A DNA stretch of 64,000 bases. Source: CAMCXE01 sp046347475 (GTDB lineage: Bacteria > Pseudomonadota > Gammaproteobacteria > Pseudomonadales > Cellvibrionaceae). A program made the translations under genes and the position numbers. The notes under the pieces were generated by a model, which was given only the letters and a program-made list of their open reading frames with translations, was not told where the DNA came from and did no database searches. Positions 10,197 to 19,050 of this stretch are shown one piece after another (positions within the stretch are counted from its first letter, which is position 1; each line of letters begins with the position of its first letter). The stretch spans positions 1 to 64,000 of the forward strand of contig JAXMGD010000005.1 in assembly GCA_046347475.1 (NCBI GenBank). The letters are read 5' to 3'.

Positions 10197-11327
10197 ATGA
10201 GTTCTAAATTGCGTTCATTGATCGCTTTATCTTGTTTAGCACCTATTGGGGCTATGGCGGATGCACCCACTGTCTATGGTCGCATTAACCTGACAGCGCA
10301 GCAAAACTCCACCGAAGCGTTGAAGTTAGAAGCTAATGATACGGTTTCCACATCTAAATCAGACACTACAACGCTGGAAAATAACGTTTCACGTCTGGGC
10401 TTTAAAGGCAGCGAAAAATTTGCTGATATAGGCCTGGAAGGTTTTTATCTGGCCGAATACGCGGTGTATGCGGATGACGGCACCGATGGCGTTGAGTCAG
10501 CCACTTCAAGCTCGACTTCTATTCGTCAACGTAATATTTATTTTGGATTAAAAGGTGGTTTTGGCTCTGCTCAAGCTGGTTTTTTTGATACCCCACTAAA
10601 ATCAATCCAGAATAAGGTTGACTTATTCAACGATTTGCGGGGCGATATTAACGAATACATCACAGTAAATGACTATCGCCGGAAAAACTCTGTAATGTAC
10701 GTTACCCCCAAAATGAGTGGATTTACTGGTTACATTGATATCATTCTAAGTGAAGTAAATAACAAGCAGACGGACGCCGCCAACAATCAAAAGGGTCGCG
10801 ATAACGCAGCGTCTTTGGCGATGTCTTATGAGGCCGGCAGTTTTTACGGCGCTCTAGCCTATGACAAAAATGTGGTGGTAGTTGAGTCAACAAATAATTT
10901 AAATGATGAAAGCCAAGTTTTCCGTGTTGTTGCTCAGTACACAATTGGAGCCTGGCAATTAGGCGCCTTATATGACAACCATGATGCAACCACCTACACG
11001 CCAGTTGCGCCGGTGGCTGGCGACGTATTAAAAGCCAAAGAAAATCAAGGTAATGGCTGGATTGTTTCCTCTCAGTACACGCTGGGCCAGTGGGCACTTA
11101 AAGCACAATATGGTCAATCCGACATCCTGCGCGGTGGAGAAGTTGACCGCGACGCAGATGTGTTAAGTCTGGGCGCTGATTATAAATTGAGCAAAAATAC
11201 TCGCTTGTTTGGATTCTACACGACTGAAAATGCAGATCTTACCTGGAAGAAAAACAACTCAACCGGCACAGTTACCGCAAGCCAAGGCAACGATTACTTC
11301 GCTCTTGGCGGTGAATTAATTTTTTAA
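10197..11327 (+). CDS. Outer-membrane general porin (Gram-negative porin family)
   Basis: 376-residue precursor of a 16-strand trimeric porin allowing diffusion of small solutes. The signal peptide (~1-21) ends with AMA before DAP. The mature start TVYGRINLTAQ, the FKGSEKFADIGLEGFYLAEY segment, the RQRNIYFGLKGGFGSAQAG constriction-loop region and a C-terminal aromatic (ELIF) are typical. ATG at 10197 follows CTGGAGAAAAAGC. Alternating beta-strand character runs throughout. It is followed by a strong terminator and then mlaA. Substrate preference is unknown; the Pho-box-like site upstream hints at phosphate control. Confidence 0.88.
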   Translation: MSSKLRSLIALSCLAPIGAMADAPTVYGRINLTAQQNSTEALKLEANDTVSTSKSDTTTLENNVSRLGFKGSEKFADIGLEGFYLAEYAVYADDGTDGVESATSSSTSIRQRNIYFGLKGGFGSAQAGFFDTPLKSIQNKVDLFNDLRGDINEYITVNDYRRKNSVMYVTPKMSGFTGYIDIILSEVNNKQTDAANNQKGRDNAASLAMSYEAGSFYGALAYDKNVVVVESTNNLNDESQVFRVVAQYTIGAWQLGALYDNHDATTYTPVAPVAGDVLKAKENQGNGWIVSSQYTLGQWALKAQYGQSDILRGGEVDRDADVLSLGADYKLSKNTRLFGFYTTENADLTWKKNNSTGTVTASQGNDYFALGGELIF

Positions 11328-11353
11328 TTAAACGCTCGCCAGTGTTTTTTATT

Positions 11354-11373
11354 GGGCCTTCGGGCCCTTTTTT
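11354..11373 (+). terminator. Intrinsic terminator after the porin
   Basis: Stem GGGCC/GGCCC with the stable TTCG tetraloop, followed by six T. It separates the porin transcript from mlaA. Confidence 0.88.
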
Positions 11374-11432
11374 GTTTTCGTGAGTGTCATCAAGTAAAAT
11401 CTGCGCAAATTCACATCTTTAGGCGAATGGGC

Positions 11433-12176
11433 ATGGAACATTTACGGCGTCGAACTGCGTTAGCTGCTGCATGGCTGGCCGTGTGGGTGGCAAGCGCACC
11501 TATGAGTTTTGCGGCATCCGGCGGCAAAGAAACCAACGACCCCTGGGAGGGGTATAACCGCAAAGTGTTTGCGTTCAACGACTTTTTTGATCGATGGTTG
11601 CTCAAGCCGGTGGTGAAGGGCTACAAATTCATCGCCCCCGCGCCGGTGGAGGTGGGTGTAAGCAACGCCTTTGAAAATTTATTAGAGCCTGCTAGCGTGC
11701 TCAATGATGTGTTGCAATGGAAATGGAAGGCGGCTGGCCGCGACCTTGGCCGGTTTGTAGTCAATAGTACGGCTGGTGTGGTGGGGCTCTGGGATGTGGC
11801 TGATATGGTGGGTTGGAAAAAACCCGGCGCCAGTGAAGATTTTGGCCAAACTCTGCGTACCTGGGGAGTGCCGACTGGCCCTTATTTTGTTATCCCGTTT
11901 CTTGGGCCCTCCACATTGACGGAAGCCTTTGTGGCCACACCAGTTGATTTTTTCACCCATCCTGTCAGTTACACTGAGTCCGTGCGGGCCTACAACAGTC
12001 TCTCGGCTTTAAAAATGATCGATAAACGCAGCCAGTTGTTGGCGGCAGAAGAGTTGATTAGCGGCGATCGCTACCTATTTATACGCGAGGGTTATTTGCA
12101 GAACCGCGCATTTAATGCCGCTGACGGCCAGGTTATTGATGATTTTGGCGCAGATACAGATCTGGACGAGTTTTAG
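11433..12176 (+). CDS. mlaA: MlaA (VacJ) family outer-membrane lipid asymmetry protein
   Basis: MlaA removes mislocalised phospholipids from the outer leaflet of the outer membrane and passes them to MlaC; in E. coli it sits in complexes with trimeric porins. About 247 residues. The mature region starts NDPWEGYNRKVFAFND and contains FIAPAPVEVGVSNAFENL, FVVNSTAGVVG, EDFGQTLRTWGVPTGPY and FLGPSTL, all family hallmarks. The N-terminus is a Sec signal (AAWLAVWVASAPMSFAA) with no cysteine, so it is not a classical lipoprotein. ATG at 11433 is chosen because AGG lies 9 bases upstream; ATG 11427 is the alternative. The other mla genes are not in the window. Confidence 0.9.
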   Translation: MEHLRRRTALAAAWLAVWVASAPMSFAASGGKETNDPWEGYNRKVFAFNDFFDRWLLKPVVKGYKFIAPAPVEVGVSNAFENLLEPASVLNDVLQWKWKAAGRDLGRFVVNSTAGVVGLWDVADMVGWKKPGASEDFGQTLRTWGVPTGPYFVIPFLGPSTLTEAFVATPVDFFTHPVSYTESVRAYNSLSALKMIDKRSQLLAAEELISGDRYLFIREGYLQNRAFNAADGQVIDDFGADTDLDEF

Positions 12177-12231
12177 CTTAAAGTCATTGCCTGGTTGTTT
12201 GCCCCAGGCGCGCCACCCTAAATAAAGCGGC

Positions 12232-12537
12232 TTATTGATTATCTAATAATTCCTCGATGGACAATCCTGCATGGCATTTGCCGTCACAGGACATGGCGCG
12301 GATCACCTTGGTTTTTGCTCGCAGCATAGGGCCGTGTCCGAAGTGGGAGCTGATACTCACCACGTACTCTGTGCCAATCTCAATGGATTTATCTAACACA
12401 AGGAGCATGCCGCCACCGCTGAGGTTGGAGCACACACCGGCAAATTCTTCATCCAAATGGGCAATTTTGGCTGGGCAGTCGAGCTTCATGCGAATAAAAC
12501 TGCGCTTTTCTTGGTAATTTCGCGTACTTAATTCCAT
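12232..12537 (-). CDS. PilZ domain protein
   Basis: 101 residues, essentially one PilZ domain, a cyclic-di-GMP receptor fold. The RxxxR motif (RSFIR, ~13-17) and the NxSxxG motif (NLSGGG, ~40) are both present, so c-di-GMP binding is plausible. ATG at 12537 follows a GGGGGATC ribosome binding site and is preferred over a start 30 codons upstream. Convergent with mlaA. The window also encodes a GGDEF-EAL enzyme at about 30 kb that could make or degrade the ligand, but no direct link is shown. Confidence 0.82.
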   Translation of the reverse strand: MELSTRNYQEKRSFIRMKLDCPAKIAHLDEEFAGVCSNLSGGGMLLVLDKSIEIGTEYVVSISSHFGHGPMLRAKTKVIRAMSCDGKCHAGLSIEELLDNQ

Positions 12538-12864
12538 AGATCCCCCGCGTCGAGTGTGCTTAGGCCTGGCTGATGATGTTTGCCGCTGAAGCCCCGCTTG
12601 CCTGTCGGTGTTATTGAGCCGCATCAAGTAGGCGATTCGCTAGCCTTCACCATAGCCTAACGGGTGATTTTTTCCAGCGGCAGGGTGCGACATTGTTACC
12701 CATATCCGCTTTGGCAAGGCTTGGGTGCGCCACGTCACTAATATAGTAACTGGCTTAAGTTTCAGGGGGTTGCAATCGGTGTTTGTCGCTTGCGGGGGCT
12801 CAGGGAGAGGAGTACTGTTAGCGCCCTTCGAGATACACCATTATCCCCGTCGTATAGGTGATTA
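12538..12864. other. Intergenic region between divergent PilZ and phosphatase-regulator genes
   Basis: About 330 bases expected to carry promoters for both divergent genes. No operator or riboswitch was recognised. Confidence 0.4.
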
Positions 12865-14058
12865 ATGATCAGCGACCTCAGAACACTCCTCGTCATCGAC
12901 CATGATGAGAGCGTTCGCCACACTATAGTTGCTATGTTGCAAGGTAGTGATTATGGCGTGCATTTGGAAACGTCGAGTCAGGGAGGGTTGCAGTGGTTTA
13001 TTGCTCACCGGCCAGATTTGGTGTTAGTTGATTTAACCATGCCGGATATTGATGGCATTAACCTCATGTTAGCCCTGCGGGAGCAGGATGACGCTGTCTC
13101 GGTAATTGTTACCTCTGCAGTTGGCAGCGCCCGCGATGTAGTGGAGGCCCTGCGCAAAGGGGCGACCGACTATCTAATAAAGCCTATCCAAAATATCGAT
13201 TTTCTCACTCATGCCGTCAATCGAGCGCTAGTGAGCCGCGATTTACGGCGTGAGAATGAGCAGTATAAGCACGATCTTGAGCGCGCTAACCTAGAGCTCA
13301 GAGACTATGTGCGTATCCTCGAATGCGACCAGCAGGCTGCTCGCCAAGTACAGCGCAATTTACTACCGGCCACTCCTGCCAAAGTGGCCGGTGTCACATT
13401 GGAACACAAGGTTATCCCGTCGCTTTATCTAAGCGGTGATTTTGTCGATTATGGCGGTGTTCAAAATCGCTATGTCGCCTTTTATTTGACGGATGTTTCT
13501 GGCCACGGCGCGTCATCCGCATTTGTCACCATCTGGCTAAAACCGCTGGTGCGGCGCCTATTCAAAGATTGCCGCAGCCGGGAGGATGAGGTGAATCTGC
13601 TGCGGGATCCGAGCTTGTTGGTGCAGTATGTGAACAAAGAATTGTTGCACAGTCATTTCGGTTGCCATTTGACCTGTTTTGTCGGCGTGTTTGATACCCA
13701 AGAGCGAGTGCTCAGCTACGTAACCGCAGGTCATTTACCTTTGCCTATTCTGGTAGAAGGAGGGCGCGCGCGTTATTTGGAGGGCAAGGGTAAGCCGGTG
13801 GGGATTTTTGCGGATAACCAGTGGGACGTATTTCATGAGCAGGTTGCCGATGGCTTTAATCTTGTGGTGTTTTCCGATGGCATTTTGGATACCTTGCCTG
13901 CGGAAGGCTTATTAGAGCGGGAGGCTTACTTGCTTGAGCGGATGCAGGGGCTTGAAGGCGGTTTAAGCGGCGTGTTGGCACGCTTGAATTTAACGGCCGA
14001 TCGCGCCGGGCCTGACGATATAGCTATACTTAGCTTGGAGCAGCGGGGGCGTTTATGA
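12865..14058 (+). CDS. Response regulator with PP2C-type phosphatase output (HsbR/RsbU-like)
   Basis: 397 residues. The receiver domain (~6-122) has the acidic pair at IDHDE, the phospho-acceptor Asp in LVLVDLTMPDIDG (~56) and Lys in YLIKPI. A coiled helix (~130-160) follows, then a SpoIIE/PP2C-type serine phosphatase (~175-395) with metal-binding motifs YLTDVSGHGASSAF, VTAGHLPLPIL, VFSDGI and GPDDIAIL. Such proteins dephosphorylate an anti-sigma antagonist; the STAS partner is the next gene, overlapping by ATGA. The arrangement matches Pseudomonas hsbR-hsbA, which links a Hpt phosphorelay to motility and biofilm decisions. No HptB gene lies in the window. Confidence 0.86.
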   Translation: MISDLRTLLVIDHDESVRHTIVAMLQGSDYGVHLETSSQGGLQWFIAHRPDLVLVDLTMPDIDGINLMLALREQDDAVSVIVTSAVGSARDVVEALRKGATDYLIKPIQNIDFLTHAVNRALVSRDLRRENEQYKHDLERANLELRDYVRILECDQQAARQVQRNLLPATPAKVAGVTLEHKVIPSLYLSGDFVDYGGVQNRYVAFYLTDVSGHGASSAFVTIWLKPLVRRLFKDCRSREDEVNLLRDPSLLVQYVNKELLHSHFGCHLTCFVGVFDTQERVLSYVTAGHLPLPILVEGGRARYLEGKGKPVGIFADNQWDVFHEQVADGFNLVVFSDGILDTLPAEGLLEREAYLLERMQGLEGGLSGVLARLNLTADRAGPDDIAILSLEQRGRL

Positions 14059-14546
14059 TCAATGGTCAAATTTTGGTGGCATACCAAAATGGCGACAACG
14101 TCATTCGAATGCTGGGCGATGTACGTCTGACTTTATGTATTTCATTTGATAATTTTATCGCTCAGATGTTTGATGCACGGCCATTTAAATCGGTTATTTT
14201 CGATTTGCGCGAAGCGACCTGTATTGATAGTACAACACTGGGTTTAATGGCCAAAATCGCAATAACTTCCCGAAAATTTGGTTTTAACAAGCCATTGGTG
14301 CTCACCGCAAATCCCAGCATTAATCGTCTGCTCGAAACCATGGGCTTTAATGATATTTTTGAAATGGTATCCGAGGCTAAATTGCCGACCAATTTGGAAA
14401 CTATTTTAGATGCGACAGACTGCGATCATGTGGATGAGGAGCAGGTACGCTGCCGGGTAATTGAAGCGCACAAAATACTTATGCAGTTGAACTCATCTAA
14501 CCTAAGTCAATTCAAAGCGCTGGTGGACGCGTTGGAGAAGCAATAA
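14055..14546 (+). CDS. STAS-domain anti-sigma factor antagonist (HsbA-like)
   Basis: 163 residues. The STAS domain (~5-105) has the conserved phosphorylatable Ser in CIDSTTLGLMAK (~58), and a ~55-residue C-terminal helical extension follows. It should be dephosphorylated by the phosphatase encoded immediately upstream, with which it shares a 4-base overlap (translational coupling), and then bind an anti-sigma factor or a diguanylate cyclase. The target is not encoded next to it. The HsbA name is by context and architecture. Confidence 0.8.
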   Translation: MINGQILVAYQNGDNVIRMLGDVRLTLCISFDNFIAQMFDARPFKSVIFDLREATCIDSTTLGLMAKIAITSRKFGFNKPLVLTANPSINRLLETMGFNDIFEMVSEAKLPTNLETILDATDCDHVDEEQVRCRVIEAHKILMQLNSSNLSQFKALVDALEKQ

Positions 14547-15139
14547 TGACCTATTTCGTTCGCACTCTCGTTATTCTTACGTTTTTGGCTTTGGCAGGCT
14601 GCGCTCAAACCATGCGCACTCAGGTTAATAGTTTTAGAGCGCCAGAACCCCTCAATACTTCCGCCAGTGTTGCGGTGCTGCCGTCTGATCAGAGTCAGGC
14701 GCAATCGTTGGAATTTAATTTGTATAAAAGCCAGCTTGAGCAGGTGCTGGTTAAACAAGGGTTTGTGTTGGCGTCACCTGAGCAGGCGCAATTACGCGCT
14801 GTTTTAGGCTATTCCGTAAGTCGCGTTGCTGATATTGGTGATGGCGGTGTGCGCACCGGCGTTATGCTGGGCAGTAATCGCGGCGCCTTTGGTAGCAACG
14901 TCATGATTCTCGATAATGCGCGCAAGTCCGGTTGGTATGAGCGCAAGGTCAGTGTGGTGCTTGAGCGCAACGGCCCAGCAGTGGTGCGTTTGTATGAAAT
15001 AAATGGCCAGAGTGAGGGGGGCTGCGGGGTTCTCTCGGCCGTCATGCCCGACATGTTCAGGGCTCTGTTTAGCCAATTTCCGATGGAGAATGGCGCTGTA
15101 AAATTTGTCTCCGTACCGGTTTCGCAAAAGTGTCAATAA
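14546..15139 (+). CDS. DUF4136-like lipoprotein
   Basis: 197-residue precursor with a lipoprotein signal peptide ending in the lipobox LAGC (Cys ~19); no Asp at +2, so outer-membrane sorting is expected. The body resembles DUF4136-type lipoproteins: FRAPEPLNTSASVAVLP, then a region with two glycine-rich turns. The start shares one base with the STAS gene stop (TAATG), so it belongs to the same operon. Function unknown. Confidence 0.72.
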   Translation: MTYFVRTLVILTFLALAGCAQTMRTQVNSFRAPEPLNTSASVAVLPSDQSQAQSLEFNLYKSQLEQVLVKQGFVLASPEQAQLRAVLGYSVSRVADIGDGGVRTGVMLGSNRGAFGSNVMILDNARKSGWYERKVSVVLERNGPAVVRLYEINGQSEGGCGVLSAVMPDMFRALFSQFPMENGAVKFVSVPVSQKCQ

Positions 15140-15321
15140 TAAAAAGTGGAGCCTCGTATAATGTTTTTAGCGCAAGATACTCCAAGTTTGCTCTTTTACC
15201 GCTGAGCTTTACTTGTGTTCTGGGTTAAAAGGATCAATGTTGCCAGCACTTCCTCGAATGAGCTCTGGAGCCACCAGGATTTTCTTGGCGCGCGGTTTCA
15301 TATGTTGTATTTAATTTGCCT

Positions 15322-16218
15322 ATGAAAACGAGTTTAGTGGCTTTAGCCGCTTGTATATGCTTGTTAAGCGTGCTGGTTTTTAGCATGTGGAGGCAGAATG
15401 TTCATTTGCAAAGTCATATCGATGAATTGTCCGCGCAGCTAAGCCGCAAGGCGGCCGAAGTTAAGAGTTCTGAACAAGCTTGGCAGAATCAGTTGCAAAA
15501 AGCGGCGGAATTATTAGCTGATGCTAAAAGTGAAAACGCCAATCTGCAATTGCAATTATCCCATTTGCACGGAGAAGAAAAAGCCTCTGTTAATGTGGGA
15601 ACTCAAGCCTTATTGAGTCGTATTGAAGACAATAATCTCAGTGATGTAATTGCCCATAAATATCAATTTTTCTTTCCGGGTTTATCTCTGTCTGCGAGTG
15701 AAAAGGATCAGCTAAAGCGTTTGTTGCTCGATCGTGAGCGGGTGTTAAATGCCGCTACGAGTGGTTATTTTTCTGATTCTTTGGATGTTGGTACTAAGGT
15801 CGCGCACCAACAGTCGTTAGTTGCAGATATAGATGCACAAATTGCATTGGTGTTGGATGATCGTGAGTACGCGGAGTTTGAATTATTTAAGGATTCGGGT
15901 TTTGAGCAGTATCAGGTAAAACAAATCGCCCGTGTTTTAGGGCCGGATAGTGCCCTAACCGAAGATCAGCAGCGCCAATTTATATTAGCCAAACTGCATC
16001 AAAAGCAAAATTTTAACAATTGGTTGGATAAACACAATGGGCCTGAATTGACCAGTGCAGCCCTCAGTGAGGCACTCGATACCTATAAAAATAGTTACTT
16101 GCAGGATATTCGCAGCGCAATCAACGACAAACAATTTCGGTTAATTCAGGACTACGAGAAAGTTCAATTTGATCAGATGGGGCGTAGCCTGCGGATATCC
16201 ACAGGCTTGGAGCCTTAA
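15322..16218 (+). CDS. Membrane-anchored coiled-coil protein of unknown function
   Basis: 299 residues. An N-terminal hydrophobic segment (LVALAACICLLSVLVFSMW, ~5-23) acts as signal anchor, followed by a coiled coil (~28-90, heptad-like SHIDELSAQLSRKAAEVKSS) and an alpha-helical charged domain of unrecognised family with a YQFFFPGLSLSASEKDQLK segment. Most likely periplasmic. ATG at 15322 is preferred over the TTG two codons upstream; no strong ribosome binding site is seen. It lies ~180 bases after the lipoprotein gene on the same strand. Confidence 0.7.
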   Translation: MKTSLVALAACICLLSVLVFSMWRQNVHLQSHIDELSAQLSRKAAEVKSSEQAWQNQLQKAAELLADAKSENANLQLQLSHLHGEEKASVNVGTQALLSRIEDNNLSDVIAHKYQFFFPGLSLSASEKDQLKRLLLDRERVLNAATSGYFSDSLDVGTKVAHQQSLVADIDAQIALVLDDREYAEFELFKDSGFEQYQVKQIARVLGPDSALTEDQQRQFILAKLHQKQNFNNWLDKHNGPELTSAALSEALDTYKNSYLQDIRSAINDKQFRLIQDYEKVQFDQMGRSLRISTGLEP

Positions 16219-16247
16219 CGATTGCTAGTGGGCAAAAAATTGGCTAG

Positions 16248-17009
16248 TTAGTTAGCAACTTTAACGAATTGCCACTGTTGGTTGTCGCCGCCCCAGTAGG
16301 TCCACAGACGCACCGGTGCTTGGTCTTGAGTATTAAGTGCTACCACATCCAATGCTTTGCCATTAAAGCGCGATACCAGGCTGAAGCTGTTGTTGCCGGT
16401 TGAACTTAAATTCCAGTGCTGGCTGTGCACATCAATCCAGCTAGATTGGCTGATGCGAGCACCTTCCTCTGTTTGCCAGTCGGCAAGTGTGAGGGTGAGG
16501 CCGGTTTTAACTGATTTGATCGCATAGTAACCGCCTGCCACCAGGCTGATGTCCCATAATTGCGGGGCTGAGCTGTTGAGCTGATTTTGCACAATTTGGC
16601 CTTCGCCGTTAATTTCCAAAGCCTTGCCGGAGCGGCGCGAGACTATGGCATAACGCCCAGCTGGCAGGGTGGTCGCGGTAACCACAGGCATCCCTGAAGA
16701 GCTGCTGCTGGAGGAACCCTGGCGAGTGACTTTGGTAACTTTGGGACGAACCGGTGGAATAGAGCAGGTTTTAGGCTGGTTGGGTGCTGGGTCGCGACCA
16801 AAGGCGTGAACGTCACAGGTAAATGTGCCGGCCTGTACTTTGTAAACAAATGCGCCCGCGCCCCCGAAGGCAACTAGGTTAGCACCGGGCAGGGCACAGG
16901 TCTCCCCTTGGGCGCACAACTTTTGATAGCCCTCAGGTTTTACTTCATTGGCTGAAGCGGCCACTGACGCTGCTGCAGCCAGGGTAGCCAACATGAGCCT
17001 AATCGACAT
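16248..17009 (-). CDS. Secreted ricin-type beta-trefoil lectin-like protein
   Basis: 253-residue precursor with a signal peptide (SIRLMLATLAAAASVAASA, cleaved near residue 20). An N-terminal ~75-residue domain contains four Cys that could form disulfides. A short Ser linker follows (SSSSSSG, ~100), then a C-terminal beta-trefoil (~112-250) of RicinB_lectin_2/CBM13 type, with repeated GKALEINGEG, GLTLTLADW, GKALDVV and the QW signatures (QLWDIS, QHWNLS, QQWQFV). Likely binds carbohydrate outside the cell. No catalytic domain is seen. Convergent with the coiled-coil gene. Confidence 0.8.
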   Translation of the reverse strand: MSIRLMLATLAAAASVAASANEVKPEGYQKLCAQGETCALPGANLVAFGGAGAFVYKVQAGTFTCDVHAFGRDPAPNQPKTCSIPPVRPKVTKVTRQGSSSSSSSGMPVVTATTLPAGRYAIVSRRSGKALEINGEGQIVQNQLNSSAPQLWDISLVAGGYYAIKSVKTGLTLTLADWQTEEGARISQSSWIDVHSQHWNLSSTGNNSFSLVSRFNGKALDVVALNTQDQAPVRLWTYWGGDNQQWQFVKVAN

Positions 17010-17481
17010 AACTCACTCCGAGCGAGACAAATTCGTGATTTGCACTATACAGCCCCGCTGTTAAATAGTCTCTAATTTTGGCTAATAATTGAGCGATATT
17101 TTTCATTTATTCCTTAATGCTGTTAATTAGGTTTCATTTTGTTAAAAGAATTCTATTCGAATCATGGCGTGCATACAGGGGTTGATGGTTTTTTCCTTCA
17201 GCAGCAGGAAAAATGCATAAATGATCGTGTATTTGCTGCTTTGCACACATTGAAAGTGTAGGCATAAATTCGCCTTTGCATTTTATGGTGAACACAAAGC
17301 CTTAACTCCATTGAGTAGGGATGACAATCCCTATCAAACAAAGTTTAGGTGGGCTGTATTCATTATTCCGGCTTTGGAGATAGCGCCTCACACATTCAGT
17401 GGGGCTCGCGACGGCTTGGGTGGTCGGTGCGGCTTTCCTGCCGCACTTATTCCGCCACCTTAATAACAAGGCTAAATCGAA
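17010..17481. other. Non-coding stretch upstream of the lectin gene
   Basis: About 470 AT-rich bases between the start of the lectin gene and the 3' end of the CoA-transferase operon. No supported ORF, RNA or repeat was seen; it should hold the lectin promoter. Confidence 0.45.
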
Positions 17482-18138
17482 TTAAAACTCCATTTCCGGC
17501 ACTACTTCGGGCACTACCATTGGCCCTTCGGTGAGTTTTACAATGGTATCCACGCTGACACCGGGCGCGCGTTCAATTAACCAAAATTTCCCATCGTGAA
17601 TTTCCACATAGGCCAAATCGGTCACCACTTTTTTGATGCAGCCTGCCCCGGTGAGCGGCAGAGTGCAGCGGTTGAGCAGTTTCGATTCACCGTCCTTACT
17701 GGCGTGGGTCATGGTGACGATAATATTGTCGGCACCTGCCACTAGATCCATAGCGCCGCCCATTCCCTTAACCAGTTTGCCGGGGATCATCCAAGAGGCA
17801 ATATTCCCTTCAATATCGACTTCAAAAGCGCCCAACACGGTTAAATCTACATGACCGCCGCGGATCATGGCGAAGGATTCAGCGGAGGAAAAAATGGACG
17901 CGCCAGTTACGGCCGTTACGGTTTGTTTCCCGGCGTTGATCATGTCGGGGTCCACTGCATTGGGGTGGGGGAATGGGCCCATTCCCAGCAGACCATTTTC
18001 CGATTGCAGCATGAGTTCCATGCCGGCCGGAATGTAGTTGGCTACCAGGGTGGGAATTCCTATGCCTAGATTTACGTAAAAGCCGTCCTGTAATTCGCGG
18101 GCCACCCGCTGGGCTATTTGTTCGCGTGAGAGGGTCAT
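17482..18138 (-). CDS. scoB: 3-oxoacid CoA-transferase subunit B
   Basis: 218 residues. Beta subunit that moves CoA between succinyl-CoA or acetyl-CoA and a 3-oxoacid such as acetoacetate. Family signatures: GFYVNLGIGIPTLVANY, the catalytic Glu in QSENGLLGMGPFP, and KGMGGAMDLV. It lies 9 bases after subunit A in the same operon. The choice between a succinyl- and an acetyl-CoA-dependent enzyme (ScoB or AtoA) cannot be made from sequence alone. Confidence 0.92.
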   Translation of the reverse strand: MTLSREQIAQRVARELQDGFYVNLGIGIPTLVANYIPAGMELMLQSENGLLGMGPFPHPNAVDPDMINAGKQTVTAVTGASIFSSAESFAMIRGGHVDLTVLGAFEVDIEGNIASWMIPGKLVKGMGGAMDLVAGADNIIVTMTHASKDGESKLLNRCTLPLTGAGCIKKVVTDLAYVEIHDGKFWLIERAPGVSVDTIVKLTEGPMVVPEVVPEMEF

Positions 18139-18147
18139 ATTGGGCTC

Positions 18148-18846
18148 CTAAGCTTGGGTGGTAAGGCGTTCGATGCGTTTTTCAAAAGTGCCTTGAATGA
18201 CACGATCCACATAAATACCGGGGGTATGGATGTGATCCATAGGCAGCTCACCGGGGGCAACGATCTCTTCAACTTCCACCACCGTGATTTTGCCAGCCGT
18301 GGCAGCCATGGGATTAAAATTCATAGCCGTATGGCGGTAGATAACATTGCCGTAGGTGTCGGCTTTCCAGCCTTTTACTATGGCGAAATCACCCCGTATC
18401 GACTCCTCTAAAATATAGGGGCGGCCATTGAATACACGGACTTCTTTGCCTTCCCCTATGGGTGTGCCGTATCCAGTGGCTGTATAGAAGGCTGGAATGC
18501 CAGCGCCGCCAGCGCGCATTTTTTCGGCCAGTGTGCCTTGGGGGGTGAGTTCCACTTCTAATTCACCGGATAAGAGCTGTTTTTCAAACAGGGCGTTTTC
18601 ACCCACGTAAGAAGAAATCATTTTTTTGATCTGACGGTTCTCAAGCAATATGCCCAGGCCAAATCCATCGACGCCGCAATTGTTGGAAACCACGGTGAGT
18701 TGGCGTGTACCCATTTTTTTGATTTGGGCGATTAGCCCTTCGGGAATCCCGCATAGGCCGAAGCCGCCGGCGATGAGGGTCATGCCATCGGTGAGCCCGG
18801 CCAATGCCTCGTCATAGGATGTGACTACTTTGTTTAAACCAGCCAT
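18148..18846 (-). CDS. scoA: 3-oxoacid CoA-transferase subunit A
   Basis: 232 residues. Alpha subunit of the CoA-transferase. Signatures are MTLIAGGFGLCGIPEGLI near the N-terminus, then SNNCGVDGFGLG and GAGIPAFYTATGYGT. ATG at 18846 follows AGAGGAACACCTA. First gene of a two-gene operon and divergent from the GabD-like dehydrogenase. Both enzymes feed into succinate or acetyl-CoA metabolism, but a joint pathway is only inferred. Confidence 0.92.
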   Translation of the reverse strand: MAGLNKVVTSYDEALAGLTDGMTLIAGGFGLCGIPEGLIAQIKKMGTRQLTVVSNNCGVDGFGLGILLENRQIKKMISSYVGENALFEKQLLSGELEVELTPQGTLAEKMRAGGAGIPAFYTATGYGTPIGEGKEVRVFNGRPYILEESIRGDFAIVKGWKADTYGNVIYRHTAMNFNPMAATAGKITVVEVEEIVAPGELPMDHIHTPGIYVDRVIQGTFEKRIERLTTQA

Positions 18847-19050
18847 TAGGTGTTCCTCTGATAATGCTTACGCACTGGGGCGATGCTGTGCCCGAGGTGC
18901 GGAAATAAGTGATGGTTTTGCGGTGCAGCAGGCATGTTATAGCAGTATTTGCGGCCTAGCCCAAGGTTAATTTACCGAGCGGGAGGCCTTTATGTGCCTG
19001 AGTGGTTAGTTGTTATCATGGACGCAAGTCAGACCTTTGGGTAAACACCT

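Noticed and set aside
12180..12231. Terminator between mlaA and the PilZ gene
   Set aside because: A GCCTGG/CCAGGC stem exists near 12188, but no T tract on either strand.
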